NCBI RefSeq assembly: GCF_000313755.1
Contig: NZ_AMZB01000129.1
Location: forward strand, 1-57,366
DNA length: 57,366 bases
Source: Pseudomonas nitroreducens TX1
Lineage (GTDB): Bacteria; Pseudomonadota; Gammaproteobacteria; Pseudomonadales; Pseudomonadaceae
Reading direction: 5' to 3'
Shown: positions 41,901 to 48,877 of the stretch, one piece after another
Layout of the letters: every line of letters begins with the position of its first letter
Numbering within the stretch: the first letter of the stretch is position 1
Position numbers and translations under genes: made by a program
Notes under the pieces: generated by a model
The model's input: only the letters and a program-made list of their open reading frames with translations
What the model was told of the DNA's origin: nothing
The model's database searches: none

Positions 41901-43457
41901 GTAGTGAATGGTGTAGCTGGCGACGAAGGCGTTGGGGTTGTTCAGCGCCGCGGCGATCAACGTCGGGTTGGTCAGTACGGTGCCGTCGTGCAGGGTGATC
42001 GAGGTCAGGGTACCACCGGCGCCGGGCGTGATGGAGCTGACGTGAACCTGGTCGGGCACCGTCTGGGTGACCGTCACGTTGGTCAAGGTCTGGCCCGGCG
42101 CCGGGGTCACGGTGACCGTTTCGGTGCGGGTGAAGTTGGGGCCTGTGACGGTCTCGCCCTCGGGCATGTTCACCGTCTGGGTGATCGACAGCAGCGTCGG
42201 GGTAACCACGAAACTGTGCAGCGCGGCCTCGACCAGTGTTGGGTCCTGGGCGGGGTTGTTCAGGGAATCGTTGCCATACTCGAAGCCGCCGCGGGCATTG
42301 ATGGTGAGGTTGGGCGCGCCGTCGGAATAGCTGGTGTCGGCCAGGTTGCTCAGCTGCGCCGTGACCTGGATGTCGATGGCTGGCTGGCCGCTGGTGACGC
42401 TGGCGTAGGGCAGTTGCAGCACCACCATCTGGTCGCCCGGTTTCATGCCGACGCTGGCGGCATTGATCACCAGGGCGTTGCCGTTGGCGTCCTTGGCCAG
42501 GGGGTGGGTGGCGTTGCCGCTGGCGTCGAACGTGATGACGAAGCTCTTCACCGCCTGGCCGAGGTAAGTGGCGGAGACGAAAATGGCGCCGTCGTTGCCG
42601 TCGCGGCCGGTAGCCGGCATGAACAGGTCGATATAGGGGGCATAGCCGACCTGGGACGACGGGTTGTTGAAGATCACGTCGAAGGTGAACTGATCGCCCA
42701 GGCGCACCGTCGATCCGCCACTGCCCATGGCCACCGTGGGGCTGGCATCGGCCAGCAGGCCCTGGAAGCTCACCAGGGTGTCTGCGCTCAGGGCGATGGA
42801 CTTGTCCAGGTCGCCGGCGCGCACTTCCAGGTTCCAGTCGCCGCCGGCGGCGGTCGAGCCGGTGGCGTTGCTGGAGGCGCCGACATCCGCGCCCGTCCAG
42901 CGCGCCAATTCGTTGACCAGCGCCTGCCCGGCGCTGCCCGAGCCCACGTCGCAGCCGTAAAGCTGGATGTCCGCACCGGCATTGAGCTCGCTGCGCCAGG
43001 CGCCCAGACGGTCGCCGAGCTGGTCGACGCTCTGGCTGGTGAAGGTCTGGTTGCCGAGGGTGAACTGGCCGGTAGCGCCGTGGGAGAAGATCTGGATCGA
43101 ATCGACCTTGCCCAGTTGCGCCAGTGCGTTGCTGATCGCCGCGATGGCATCCTGGCCAGCGTCCACCACCAGCGCAGTGGTGCCCAGCGGCAGGTTGGCG
43201 GCGAGCTGATCGCGATTTTCCAGGCGGGCGTCGATCACCACCAGGTTGCGCGGCGCCGCCTGTGCGGGGGCCGCTGCCTGGGCCCGTGCCTCGACCGCCG
43301 TGGCCGGCGTGGCGGTGTCCTTGGCTTCGGCGGCGGTGCCGTCGTGATGCTGCTGGTCGATGGCTGCTGCGGCCGCGCCGTCGAACAGGATGCGTTGTTC
43401 CAGCGCCAGGGCGTGGCCGACTGGCTGGAAGAGCTTCGAGCGATATTTAGCCTGCAT
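32904..43457 (-). CDS. Giant repetitive surface/secreted protein: LEPR-like motif, DUF4347, VCBS repeats
   Basis: The 3,517-residue protein starts at the ATG at 43457. Near the N-terminus, LALEQRILFDGAAAA (18-32) resembles the LEPR-XLL sorting motif. A DUF4347 domain follows at about 71-235 (LVVIDARLENRDQLAANL, IQIFSHGATGQFTLG, IQLYGCDVGSG). Residues about 250-1870 are DUF11/conserved-repeat-type beta domains. An SdrD-B-like domain lies near 1872-1990 (GGIGVTLTWAGDDG, GTYQFAILPSGNYLVAV). Nine VCBS repeats, each opening like NDxPVAxDD and containing GNVLxNDTDVD, span about 2120-3360. The last about 155 residues have no RTX GGxGxD repeats. It has no Sec signal. It heads the five-gene export operon; an adhesin or biofilm-matrix role is likely. 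Confidence 0.92.
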   Translation of the reverse strand: MQAKYRSKLFQPVGHALALEQRILFDGAAAAAIDQQHHDGTAAEAKDTATPATAVEARAQAAAPAQAAPRNLVVIDARLENRDQLAANLPLGTTALVVDAGQDAIAAISNALAQLGKVDSIQIFSHGATGQFTLGNQTFTSQSVDQLGDRLGAWRSELNAGADIQLYGCDVGSGSAGQALVNELARWTGADVGASSNATGSTAAGGDWNLEVRAGDLDKSIALSADTLVSFQGLLADASPTVAMGSGGSTVRLGDQFTFDVIFNNPSSQVGYAPYIDLFMPATGRDGNDGAIFVSATYLGQAVKSFVITFDASGNATHPLAKDANGNALVINAASVGMKPGDQMVVLQLPYASVTSGQPAIDIQVTAQLSNLADTSYSDGAPNLTINARGGFEYGNDSLNNPAQDPTLVEAALHSFVVTPTLLSITQTVNMPEGETVTGPNFTRTETVTVTPAPGQTLTNVTVTQTVPDQVHVSSITPGAGGTLTSITLHDGTVLTNPTLIAAALNNPNAFVASYTIHYDTLSAASTTTVGFYVPEIDAAGRPVLDPATGNPRTITFGTASVNGDWNPLDVRDRPTDPDGYPFTVTGDGAGITFVAKSITLLKTVNLQTDFGTPGITPGDTLRYTMDVAISDFYAFGKNILGQGTFTVTDQLSDGQTFSAANAPSIVIQQHGASQVIPVIYTATVNADGSTTLVFDIGASIAAAVQGPGLYALFGDLWDDDVQEGATRMSIVYDATIDTTYTSDHPPHDQLNEGDSVSNNAVVDATVLRDSLNIGGEQTDGSGTTSTIDTSNIDITLTQVNGGNPPANGELRPGDVVTFTITYDLLVADYENFKLTAYLPLPLLNASGINWSNGNGVGQWSFGAGNTILDVPDSVTTGAGNSIVFDFGNYVSGGLNGGTVQVRFTMVVGDQPYADQRELDVLAQSSQTTTIDKTPLISSDVAVIESVAEPVLDIKHGVVSATHGTVTGTTGTWAQPGTAGIPFSGSVTSLAAVDGDVSGIDGADTLRLATAIKNSGGGNAFDVATSITLPAGLAFVGGSLSTANLQIHRGDGTLLVQGVDYSVSGNAITFLDANNQGTLLAGRAGTANDLSGANVVVITYDVTVSNAILASRTLQSSAALTRYASVEGGQDFTPVDLVEVANQQVAAPTISKTYQNGSLTDDDSSAGHTTGSNLVIGEKMTYDIVVTLPEGSTANLRLSDLIPPGLRLDLSAFGGAGYQIITTVAGSGALGQDFAGNVNVLTFSGDGSDGGDLNLVFSAAGSAADNNVGNNAFVIRLVLVASNVQGNQQGVTLNNGAQLTYSDPDGDTPNGAAALDRTVASAQQPSVTIVEPTLTVSQQVTATPTFGGFDEGDTVTYTITISNNSGTNAFDLSLLNILPTQMDNIVITGKVYNGGATNNGGVDFVIQNGQLVTANGANIDIANGGSIVISLSGVVNATAAGQAVISNNVVVRWTSLDGLSNTTDTAAGERGGDDGLLNSGVLNDYRQINTLFIPVTNGIQVSRVGGLDATPPATNSSGATDTAGLEETVVVGEIVRYRVAVVVPTGDNPDYQIRIELAPGLEFIPADLNNILIALGSSTGGLTTDATDLISGGALTMIGNQNSDVSLPIHPDLSGDKPTGIFNINSGRLQISTDGRTITFNLGNLTNTEVNDGDIEGVILEFNVRVANIASNQTGAQLGMNVFEHVGLNGGVDRGHSTTIFEHVVEPSFTGMDKSVIDIAAGSVAGTTQATVSVGFTQNGEVPAYNVVLRDQFPNGSNYAIQSIVINGTSYTTGNLPAGVTASVTGGQVVLNFDQLNVNDKVQVIYSVTLPNTIVPDDVTSSAVLTWTSLPTSFENAGWAGSLPLTAGGADGERTGQDGVNGLNNYILSDGAGMGVVQGTLWDDTKSATTSATPDGPGLGGIGVTLTWAGDDGVFGNADDRTFSTVTAADGTYQFAILPSGNYLVAVAQNFAQASNNRFHVRVDSDSGTSTVGLGNINLNLAEGAIGIADAGYVHINEAPINTVADQHGQEDTVLHIVGLATSDVDVNAGNTDGVMTVTLSVVHGVIWQSATTPGATAAPPAGANRTLVLTGTLQQINVLLSQIYYKGDQDFNTARNAETLTMVTNDQGNFGDADGDGIPGENPDDALKATNTLNIVIDPVNDAPIANPDLAIALEAGGLNNADPGIDPTGNVLTNDTDVDIATNGDVLKVTRVENSIGGFATVAASGVTPLAGRYGTLYITATGGFQYVVDNTNAAVQALRSAGDVLRESFGYFVTDTGGLSSSTSLTIDIHGANDTPVAHNDTGTAVESGGTNNGSPGADAIGNVLLNDTDVDSTVYGETKAVSLVRYDGIGGGRIFPVAPGAPATVQVTYGSLTMNADGSYRYVVDNSNPQVNALSPGETLTEVFTYQVTDKGGLSAIATLTITIQGANDAPVAVDDHNTATAGASDGSPAPVNASGNVITGGLSGVGADTDVDNFDQPTAAKLKVDGVRSGLESAGTTIPNNVGSSAPAVIRGTVARLANGTVIGGDFGQLTLGVDGTYIFIVNSDDPAIRALTASQSLDVIFTYRIHDSGNLTDLAQLVITVTGVNDPPIVQPVEIHATEAGGLNNNIPGLDPTGSIRGAYTDPDGDVLTITAVVSPTGVNGTVGADLAGNYGKLLLNADGSYRFVVNNLDPAVQSLRTYNDTLSEVFTYTVSDGNGKFITRTFTVIIHGQNDVPIAADDTGTAIEAGGTLNTTPGAPATGNVLPNDLDVDGAAYGETKVVDAARTGAEAAGGTLIDLTASGGVIAGSYGTLVLNANGTYSYTVNDSLAAVQALKLGDSLVESFTYRMHDAAGASSIAQLTITIEGRYDAPVANDDINYAVANLDGSGGRNPTGNVITGLTGIFAGIGADTDVDAGDHRVVTAIAKGPEGSQVNTVSVVPGSPQTIQGAFGTLVINADGSYQYFVDSTNPDIISLGPLAFALESFTYQVTDDGGLHDQATLIILIRGRNDPPITEPDFGTAVEDGGLHNNVPGSNPSGNVLANDTDPDTITTIPQDVMHVVSFWAGDSPTSTSISAPGQPLRGQYGTLTLNQDGSWSYVLDNTLPEVEALRASGQTLQDSFTYMGADIWGGATPGLLTITIDGRNDVPIASDDSAVAIEAGGVNNGTPGIDPRGNVLDNDTDVDGVQYGETRTVVDFTHQNGTTASAGSVLQGLYGKLTINADGSYEYRVDNDNPTVQAMRSANEKLQEVFIYRMRDTAGAISDARLTVVIQGANDNPVARDDSNGATDQTPAPQASGNVLPNDSDVDGGDSLTVTGIRTGQETGSGTAGVIGQPIAGRYGTLVLNADGSYTYSIDLSNREVLAAAGLGQVLKDYFTYTISDLAGATDDAVLTITLDIATPYIPPGPHLDRLGDDGYPRDRLHDVDPAIFVQPVVERIDERLSLSAWGADGSNIDIFATPEIESPSLGAQLGQVKGQFVARAVAESRRASALDKNWVDGRHGVISLSADGLLPDPSLWAPFPADMVGKPDKAQTAPGFRAQLRDAAQRRSGQ

Positions 43458-43774
43458 TTCCCTATTTCCGGCTGATGAATCCCAGAGAAAAGCAGTCCTA
43501 CACATATCTGCTTACGGAATTGACGCTAGTCGGGAATGGAATTTTCGCAAGTAGAACAGGGACATATGCCACGAATTGAAAGAGCACATGTTCCCAGCAT
43601 GTATCCGATTTCTTACAGGAAGTAGAACGCGGCCCGCGGCTGGCGCGGCCTCCGGCTGAACGATGGTTCAATCGGCCGCCGACTGTTTCGCCGACCCGAC
43701 AGCCGGGATGAGTTTGGCTACGCTTGTGCGAACGGTCCGAACCAACACGGAAAACAGGACGACGGGGGCAGGGA
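43458..43774. other. Divergent intergenic region between giant gene and mscS-type gene
   Basis: This 317-bp gap must carry the promoter of the 16-kb export operon. Bases 43480-43625 are relatively AT-rich, and ACATG/CATGT (43586-43590, 43598-43602) form a small inverted repeat with seven bases between. No canonical -35/-10 pair or named operator could be assigned. There is no coding frame of note. Confidence 0.5.
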
Positions 43775-45397
43775 ATGGTCATGAGGTCGGCTGGAGGGTT
43801 GTTGCTGTCATGGCTGCTGGCCTTGTGTTCCTTTGCTGCGGTAGCAGCGCAAGGCGAGGGAGCCCCCCAGGCCGGGGAGCTGGCCCCCGCCGAGCTGAAG
43901 ATCGAAAACCGCAGCGTGATCGTGTTTCGCGGCACCTTGCTGGGTGAGTCGCCGGCGGCGCGGGCGCGGCGAGCCAAGGCGGTGATCGAGGAGATTTTGC
44001 AGGACGGCGGCGACCTGGCAGTAAGCACCGATTCGATTCAGGACAGTTACCTGGTGCTGCTGGGCTACAGCCGCGCCTTCATCGTCTCGCCGCAGGACAT
44101 CGAGCAGCCGGGCGTTTCCACGCGCGAGGCGGCCGATAAGGCTGCGGCCAACCTGCGCCAGGTGGTGACCGAAGCCGGCGAGGCGCGCAATCTGCAGTTC
44201 CTGCTCCGCGCCGCGGGCTATGCGGCAGTGGCCTCATTGCTCTACCTGCTGCTGTTGCGCGGGGCCGGTTACCTGCGGAGCAAATCGCTGGGCGTGTTGC
44301 CCAAGCTGATGCAGCGGCATACCCATCTGTTGCGCCTGGGGCGCACGCCGGTATTCGACACCCAGTACCTCTGCTACCTGCTCGGGCGCGCGATCTGGCT
44401 GCTCTACTGGCTGGCAGCGTTGCTGCTGAGCTACCAGTGGCTGAGCTTCGTGCTTTCGCAGTTCCCCTATACGCGGCCCTGGGGGGAAAGTCTCAACGTT
44501 CACCTGCTGGACCTGGCGCGCTACCTGCTCAACGGCATCCTAAGCGCCTTGCCGGGGCTCGCCGTGGCGCTCTGTATCCTGGTCATGGCCCGCGCCTTCA
44601 CCGGCTTCAGCCGTCGCCTGCTGCAACGCCTGGCACGCCCCGGGAACCTGCGCTGGCTCACTGCGGAAACCCTGCAGCCGACTACCCGGCTGACTTCTCT
44701 GGCGATCTGGCTGTTCGCCATCGTCATGGCCTATCCCTATCTGCCGGGCGCCGGTACGGAAGCCTTCAAGGGGTTATCGGTACTGGTGGGCCTGATGATC
44801 TCCCTGGGTGCCTCCAGCGTGATCGGACAGGCGGCGTCAGGACTGATCCTCACCTATTCGCGCACCCTGCGCGCCGGGGAGTTCGTGCGCATCGGCGACC
44901 ACGAGGGCACGGTGACCGAGGTGGGCATGTTCAACACCACCATCCGCACCGGCCTGGGGGAGGTGCTGACACTGCCCAACTCGATGATCACCGGCTCGGT
45001 CACGCGCAACTATTCGCGCATCGTCCAGGGACAGGGCTACGTCGTGGATACCGTAGTGACTATCGGATACGACACTCCCTGGCGACAGGTGGAAGCGATG
45101 CTGATCGAGGCGGCGCGGCGTACCGACGGCATCCTGCAATACCCCGCGCCCCAGGTGTTCCAGACCGCGCTTTCGGATTTCTATCCCGAATACCGGCTGG
45201 TCGCCCAGGCCATCCCCAGCGAGCCGCGGCCGCGCGCGGAACTGCTGAGCCTGCTGCACGCCCATATCCAGGACGTGTTCAACGAATACGGCGTGCAGAT
45301 CATGTCGCCGCACTACCTGGGCGACCCGCAGCAGCCCAAGTGGGTGCCGCGCGAGCAGTGGCACGCGGCGCCGGCCAGGCCCGACACCGATCGCTGA
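43775..45397 (+). CDS. MscS-family mechanosensitive ion channel with periplasmic N-terminal domain
   Basis: The 540-residue protein has a signal peptide (ending near AAVAAQ), a soluble N-terminal region to about 135, then five or so transmembrane helices. The pore-lining MscS segment is LVGLMISLGASSVIGQAASG, followed by the beta domain (FVRIGDHEGTVTEVGMFNTT, LTLPNSMITGSVTRNYSR). The start at 43775 is supported by a GGGGGCAGGGA stretch; ATG 43781 is an alternative. It releases solutes on membrane tension. It is divergent from the giant-adhesin operon with no evident functional tie. Confidence 0.92.
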   Translation: MVMRSAGGLLLSWLLALCSFAAVAAQGEGAPQAGELAPAELKIENRSVIVFRGTLLGESPAARARRAKAVIEEILQDGGDLAVSTDSIQDSYLVLLGYSRAFIVSPQDIEQPGVSTREAADKAAANLRQVVTEAGEARNLQFLLRAAGYAAVASLLYLLLLRGAGYLRSKSLGVLPKLMQRHTHLLRLGRTPVFDTQYLCYLLGRAIWLLYWLAALLLSYQWLSFVLSQFPYTRPWGESLNVHLLDLARYLLNGILSALPGLAVALCILVMARAFTGFSRRLLQRLARPGNLRWLTAETLQPTTRLTSLAIWLFAIVMAYPYLPGAGTEAFKGLSVLVGLMISLGASSVIGQAASGLILTYSRTLRAGEFVRIGDHEGTVTEVGMFNTTIRTGLGEVLTLPNSMITGSVTRNYSRIVQGQGYVVDTVVTIGYDTPWRQVEAMLIEAARRTDGILQYPAPQVFQTALSDFYPEYRLVAQAIPSEPRPRAELLSLLHAHIQDVFNEYGVQIMSPHYLGDPQQPKWVPREQWHAAPARPDTDR

Positions 45398-45491
45398 ACC
45401 TGCCGCGCCGTCGCGGCGTCATCTATCCTGATCCGTCCATGGCCTGTGGCACTCGGCAGGCCGCCCCCTTCGCCATCGCCGGAGAAATGTC

Positions 45492-46280
45492 ATGAACCTG
45501 CACCTGTCAGACAAGCTCGCCCTGGTCAGCGGTTCGACCAAGGGCATCGGATTCGCCATCGCCCAGGGCCTGGCCCGGGAAGGGGCGAGGGTGATCCTCA
45601 ATGGCCGCAGCCAGGCCTCGGTGGACGACGCCCTGGCGCGCATTCGCACCGGGCAGGGCGATGCGAAGGTGGAAGGGTTTGCCGGCGACCTGTCCGATCC
45701 GCAGCAGATTGCCGCGCTGGTGCAGCGTTATCCGGCGGTGGATGTGCTGGTGAACAACCTGGGCATCTTCGATCCCAAGCCCTTCGAGGAGATTGCGGAC
45801 CAGGAGTGGCTACGCTTTCTCGACGTCAACCTGCTCTCCGGCGTGCGCCTGTCCCGCGCCTACCTGCCGGGCATGAAGCAGAAGAACTGGGGGCGGGTGG
45901 TGTTCATCAGCAGCGAGAGCGGCATCCAGATCCCTGTGGAGATGATCCATTACGGCGTCACCAAGACCGCCCAGCTCGGCCTTTCACGCGGCCTTGCGGA
46001 AAGCTGTGCGGGCACCGGGGTGACGGTGAATGCGGTACTGCCGGGGCCAACGGCGTCCGAGGGAGTGGGCGATTTCGTCGACAAGCTTTCCGGTGGTCAG
46101 CCGTTCGAGGAATTCGAGGCGGAATTCTTCCGTACCGCGCGGCCGGGGTCGCTGCTGCAGCGTTTCGCCCGCCCCGAGGAGATTGCCAACCTGGTGCTGT
46201 ATGTCTGCTCGGAGGCTTCGTCCGCCACCAACGGCGCGGCGCTGCGGGTGGACGGCGGATTGGTGCGCTCGGCCTTCTGA
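45492..46280 (+). CDS. Short-chain dehydrogenase/reductase
   Basis: The 262-residue classical SDR has the cofactor motif GSTKGIG (14-20), NNLG (88-91), Ser140/141 and the YxxxK pair Tyr154/Lys158 in YGVTK. AGAAATGT precedes the ATG, with a GGAG element. It resembles FabG-like oxidoreductases of unknown substrate. It stands alone, 94 bases after the mscS-type gene, and converges with the small ABM gene. Confidence 0.9.
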   Translation: MNLHLSDKLALVSGSTKGIGFAIAQGLAREGARVILNGRSQASVDDALARIRTGQGDAKVEGFAGDLSDPQQIAALVQRYPAVDVLVNNLGIFDPKPFEEIADQEWLRFLDVNLLSGVRLSRAYLPGMKQKNWGRVVFISSESGIQIPVEMIHYGVTKTAQLGLSRGLAESCAGTGVTVNAVLPGPTASEGVGDFVDKLSGGQPFEEFEAEFFRTARPGSLLQRFARPEEIANLVLYVCSEASSATNGAALRVDGGLVRSAF

Positions 46281-46281
46281 G

Positions 46282-46572
46282 TCACTCGGCGCTGCAGTTC
46301 TCGAATTCCAGCCCCAGCGCCAGGTCGCCACAGCCGAGCTCGCCTAACCACCGCTGCGCTTTCGGGCCGGACAGGTGCGCCTCCAACTCGGCCTGGCTGG
46401 CCCAGCGGGTCTGCACCTGCCAACGGTCGGCGGCCAGCTTCTGTAACGCGCTGCCCTGGCAGCCGGGTTGCTGGCGGACCTGCATGATCAATTGTTGGAG
46501 GTGCTCGCCCAGGGCGGCAGCCTGGCCGGGGAAGGCCTGGACGCGGACGATGGCAATGGCGGACGGGGACAT
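46282..46572 (-). CDS. Small ABM-domain protein (putative quinol monooxygenase-like)
   Basis: The 96-residue protein has the ABM fold: AIAIVRVQAFPGQAAALGEH with LQQLIMQVRQQPGCQGSALQ, then WQVQTRWASQAELEAHLSGP. AAGGAG seven bases before the ATG at 46572 decides the start over an upstream in-frame codon. Members are often YgiN-like quinol monooxygenases that act without cofactor. Its stop is one base from the SDR stop (convergent). Confidence 0.85.
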   Translation of the reverse strand: MSPSAIAIVRVQAFPGQAAALGEHLQQLIMQVRQQPGCQGSALQKLAADRWQVQTRWASQAELEAHLSGPKAQRWLGELGCGDLALGLEFENCSAE

Positions 46573-46768
46573 GGCGAGGCTCCTTCTGTGCAGGGTGGCC
46601 ATTGGGCGCTGATGCCGGAGTCCGGTAAAGGCCGGAAGCGGCTTTCAAAACCGATGCTGGCAGGTTACGGCCAGCGCCCCTGCGGCTGAACCGCCAATTT
46701 CCGGAAAAACCGCCGAGCCAATCCTTCCACAGCGCACCGCGAATTGACCGGGAGCTGGGCTCTGGCGC

Positions 46769-48199
46769 TCAGGCCAACTGCTGCAACAGGTCGCGAACCT
46801 TGTCCAGCGCAGGGTCGATATCCAGGGTGTCGATGGCGCCGAAGCCCAGCAGCAGGCCGTCGCGTACCGGCACCTGGTGATGGAAGGGCGCCAGACCATA
46901 GAGGCCGACCTCGACCTTGCGCGCCAGTTCGCAGAGCAGCGCCACGTTGCGAGGCTCGCGCAGCAACGCGCAGAGATGGAAGCCTGCCACCGAAGGCACC
47001 GCTTCCAGCCAGGGCGAAAGGTCGCCCGCCAGCCGCGCGAGGATGCGTTCGCGGCGCCCGGCATAGATGCCGTGGCAGCGGCGGATATGCTTGAGCAGAT
47101 ACCCCTCGCTGATGAACCTGGCCAGCGCCCACTGCGGCAGCGTCGAGCTGTGCCAGTCGCAGATCTGCCTGGCCTGCACCAGCGCCGGAAACAGCCTGGG
47201 CGGCGGGATCAGGTAGCCCAGGCGCAGCTCCGGCAGCACCACCTTGGAGAAGGTGCCGATGTATGCCACCACGCCGTGGCGGTCGAGGCTCTGCAGCGCG
47301 TCGGCGGGCCGGCCTTCGTAGCGGAATTCGCTGTCATAGTCGTCCTCGATCACCAGTGCGCCCAGTTCCAGCGCCCGCGCCAGCAGCGCCTCGCGGCGCG
47401 CCGGGCTCATCGGCATACCCAGTGGGAACTGATGGGAGGGGGTGGTGTAGATCATCCGCGTGCCGTCGGGAATCAGCCCGACGCAGATGCCTTCGGCGTC
47501 CACCGGTATGCTGGCCACCTCGGCGCCCAGGGTCTGGAAGATCAGCCGCGCCGGGGTGTAACCGGGGTCTTCCATGGCCACCTTGTCGCCGGGGCGGAGC
47601 ATGACGCGGGCGAGCAGGTCCAGCGCCTGCTGCGCGCCGTTGCAGACCATCACGTCGTCCAGTTGGCAGTTCACCCCGCGGGCATAGGCAATGTGCCGGG
47701 CGATGCCGTCGCGCAGCGGCGCGATGCCCTCGGGCGAGCTGTAGTGCCCTCGCAAGCCGGCCATCTGGCGCATGGCATGGTTCACGCAGCGCCGCCATTC
47801 CTCCTGGGGAAATTGCAACTGGGTGGTGGCGCCGCCGATGAAGTCGGCTTTTGCCGTGCCAGCGCCAGGGTGGCGCAGGCGGGTGTCGAGGCTGGCCCAG
47901 CGCTCGATGTTGTCCTGGCTGGCGAAGCGCACACCGTCCTGGCGCCGGTCGTGGCGCGGCAGGTGGGTGTTGACGAAGGTGCCGCTGCCAATCCTGCCCA
48001 CCAGGACGCCTTCGTAGGTCAGCTGGGCATAGGTGTCGGAGATGGTCTTGCGCGAGATACCCAACTGCTCGGCCAGCAGGCGGCTGGGCGGCAGGCGCGT
48101 GCCGGCGGCGAGGCGGCCGGAGTCGATGGCTTCGCGCAGCTGGCGATAGAGTTGCCCGGCAAGATCCTTCTGGCCGTGGATGATCAGGTGCAGCTCCAA
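46769..48199 (-). CDS. MocR/PdxR-type regulator (GntR HTH plus aminotransferase domain)
   Basis: The 476-residue protein has an N-terminal GntR winged helix (LYRQLREAIDSGRLAAGTRL, LLAEQLGISRKTISDTYAQL) and a fold-type-I aminotransferase domain with the PLP lysine in YIGTFSKVVLPELRLGYL and IEDDYDSEFRYEG. Such proteins sense PLP-linked amines or vitamin B6 and rarely catalyse transamination. It starts with TTG at 48199 behind GGAG. It is divergent from the CMD/AhpD-like gene 149 bases away, which is its most likely target. Confidence 0.92.
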   Translation of the reverse strand: MELHLIIHGQKDLAGQLYRQLREAIDSGRLAAGTRLPPSRLLAEQLGISRKTISDTYAQLTYEGVLVGRIGSGTFVNTHLPRHDRRQDGVRFASQDNIERWASLDTRLRHPGAGTAKADFIGGATTQLQFPQEEWRRCVNHAMRQMAGLRGHYSSPEGIAPLRDGIARHIAYARGVNCQLDDVMVCNGAQQALDLLARVMLRPGDKVAMEDPGYTPARLIFQTLGAEVASIPVDAEGICVGLIPDGTRMIYTTPSHQFPLGMPMSPARREALLARALELGALVIEDDYDSEFRYEGRPADALQSLDRHGVVAYIGTFSKVVLPELRLGYLIPPPRLFPALVQARQICDWHSSTLPQWALARFISEGYLLKHIRRCHGIYAGRRERILARLAGDLSPWLEAVPSVAGFHLCALLREPRNVALLCELARKVEVGLYGLAPFHHQVPVRDGLLLGFGAIDTLDIDPALDKVRDLLQQLA

Positions 48200-48348
48200 G
48201 GGCGAACTCCGCAGCTTCTGGGCAGTGCGGCAAGCGTAGCGCCGGCTTGTTGCGCGGTGAAGTTGCGCAGTCGAAATCCAGCGGATTGGTCAACTGCCTG
48301 GGGCGCGGTGCGGCGCACAATGCCCTGGTCATTTATTGGAGTGCCATC

Positions 48349-48789
48349 ATGCAGCCGCGTCTGGATTACTACACCGCCTCGCCGGAAGCGCTGAAGGCGG
48401 TGCTGGCGCTGGAAGCCGCCACCTTCGAACTGTCCGTGGAAAAACCGTTGCTGGAGCTGGTACGCCTGCGCGTGTCGCAGGTGAACGACTGCGCCTTCTG
48501 TGCCGACATGCATGCCATGGAAGCCCGGCGCAACGGCGAGACCGAGCGGCGCCTGTTCGCCGTCAGCGTCTGGCGCGAGTCACCGTTCTTCACCGAGCGC
48601 GAACGGGCGGCGCTGGCCTGGTGCGAATCGGTCACGCTGCTGTCCGAATCCAAGGTGCCGCTGGAGGACTTCCAGCTCGCCCGCGAGCAGTTCAGTGAGC
48701 GGGAGCTGGTGGACCTGACCGTGGCCATCGGCGCGATCAACCTGTGGAACCGCCTGGGCGTCTCCTTCCGCCAGCAGCCGCCGGCGTGA
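48349..48789 (+). CDS. Carboxymuconolactone decarboxylase / AhpD-like protein
   Basis: The 146-residue protein has the AhpD-type redox motif CAFC with a following His (NDCAFCADMHAMEAR) and a helical fold (ELVRLRVSQV, ALAWCESVTLLSES, LVDLTVAIGAINLWNRLGVS). AhpD-like members reduce peroxide-system partners by a CxxC disulfide; others in the CMD family are decarboxylases. The intact CxxC favours an antioxidant role. It is divergent from the MocR regulator, so it is probably regulated by it. Confidence 0.88.
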   Translation: MQPRLDYYTASPEALKAVLALEAATFELSVEKPLLELVRLRVSQVNDCAFCADMHAMEARRNGETERRLFAVSVWRESPFFTERERAALAWCESVTLLSESKVPLEDFQLAREQFSERELVDLTVAIGAINLWNRLGVSFRQQPPA

Positions 48790-48800
48790 ACCGTGCATTT

Positions 48801-48877
48801 GTAGGGCGAATAACGCGTCAGCATTATCCGCCATGAGGTGGTAGGTGGATAACCTGTTCCAGGTTATCCGCCCTACG
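48801..48877. repeat. GTAGGGCG..ATAACG palindromic repeat pair
   Basis: GTAGGGCGAATAACGCGTCA at the left and AGGTTATCCGCCCTACG at the right form a long inverted structure between convergent genes. It overlaps the last bases of the MFS gene (stop at 48873). It is related to the repeats at 19719-19896. Confidence 0.75.

Noticed and set aside
39954..43475. Second long plus-strand open frame (1,173 codons) opposite the giant gene
   Set aside because: Same reason; the minus strand has clear DUF4347 and repeat-domain sequence throughout.
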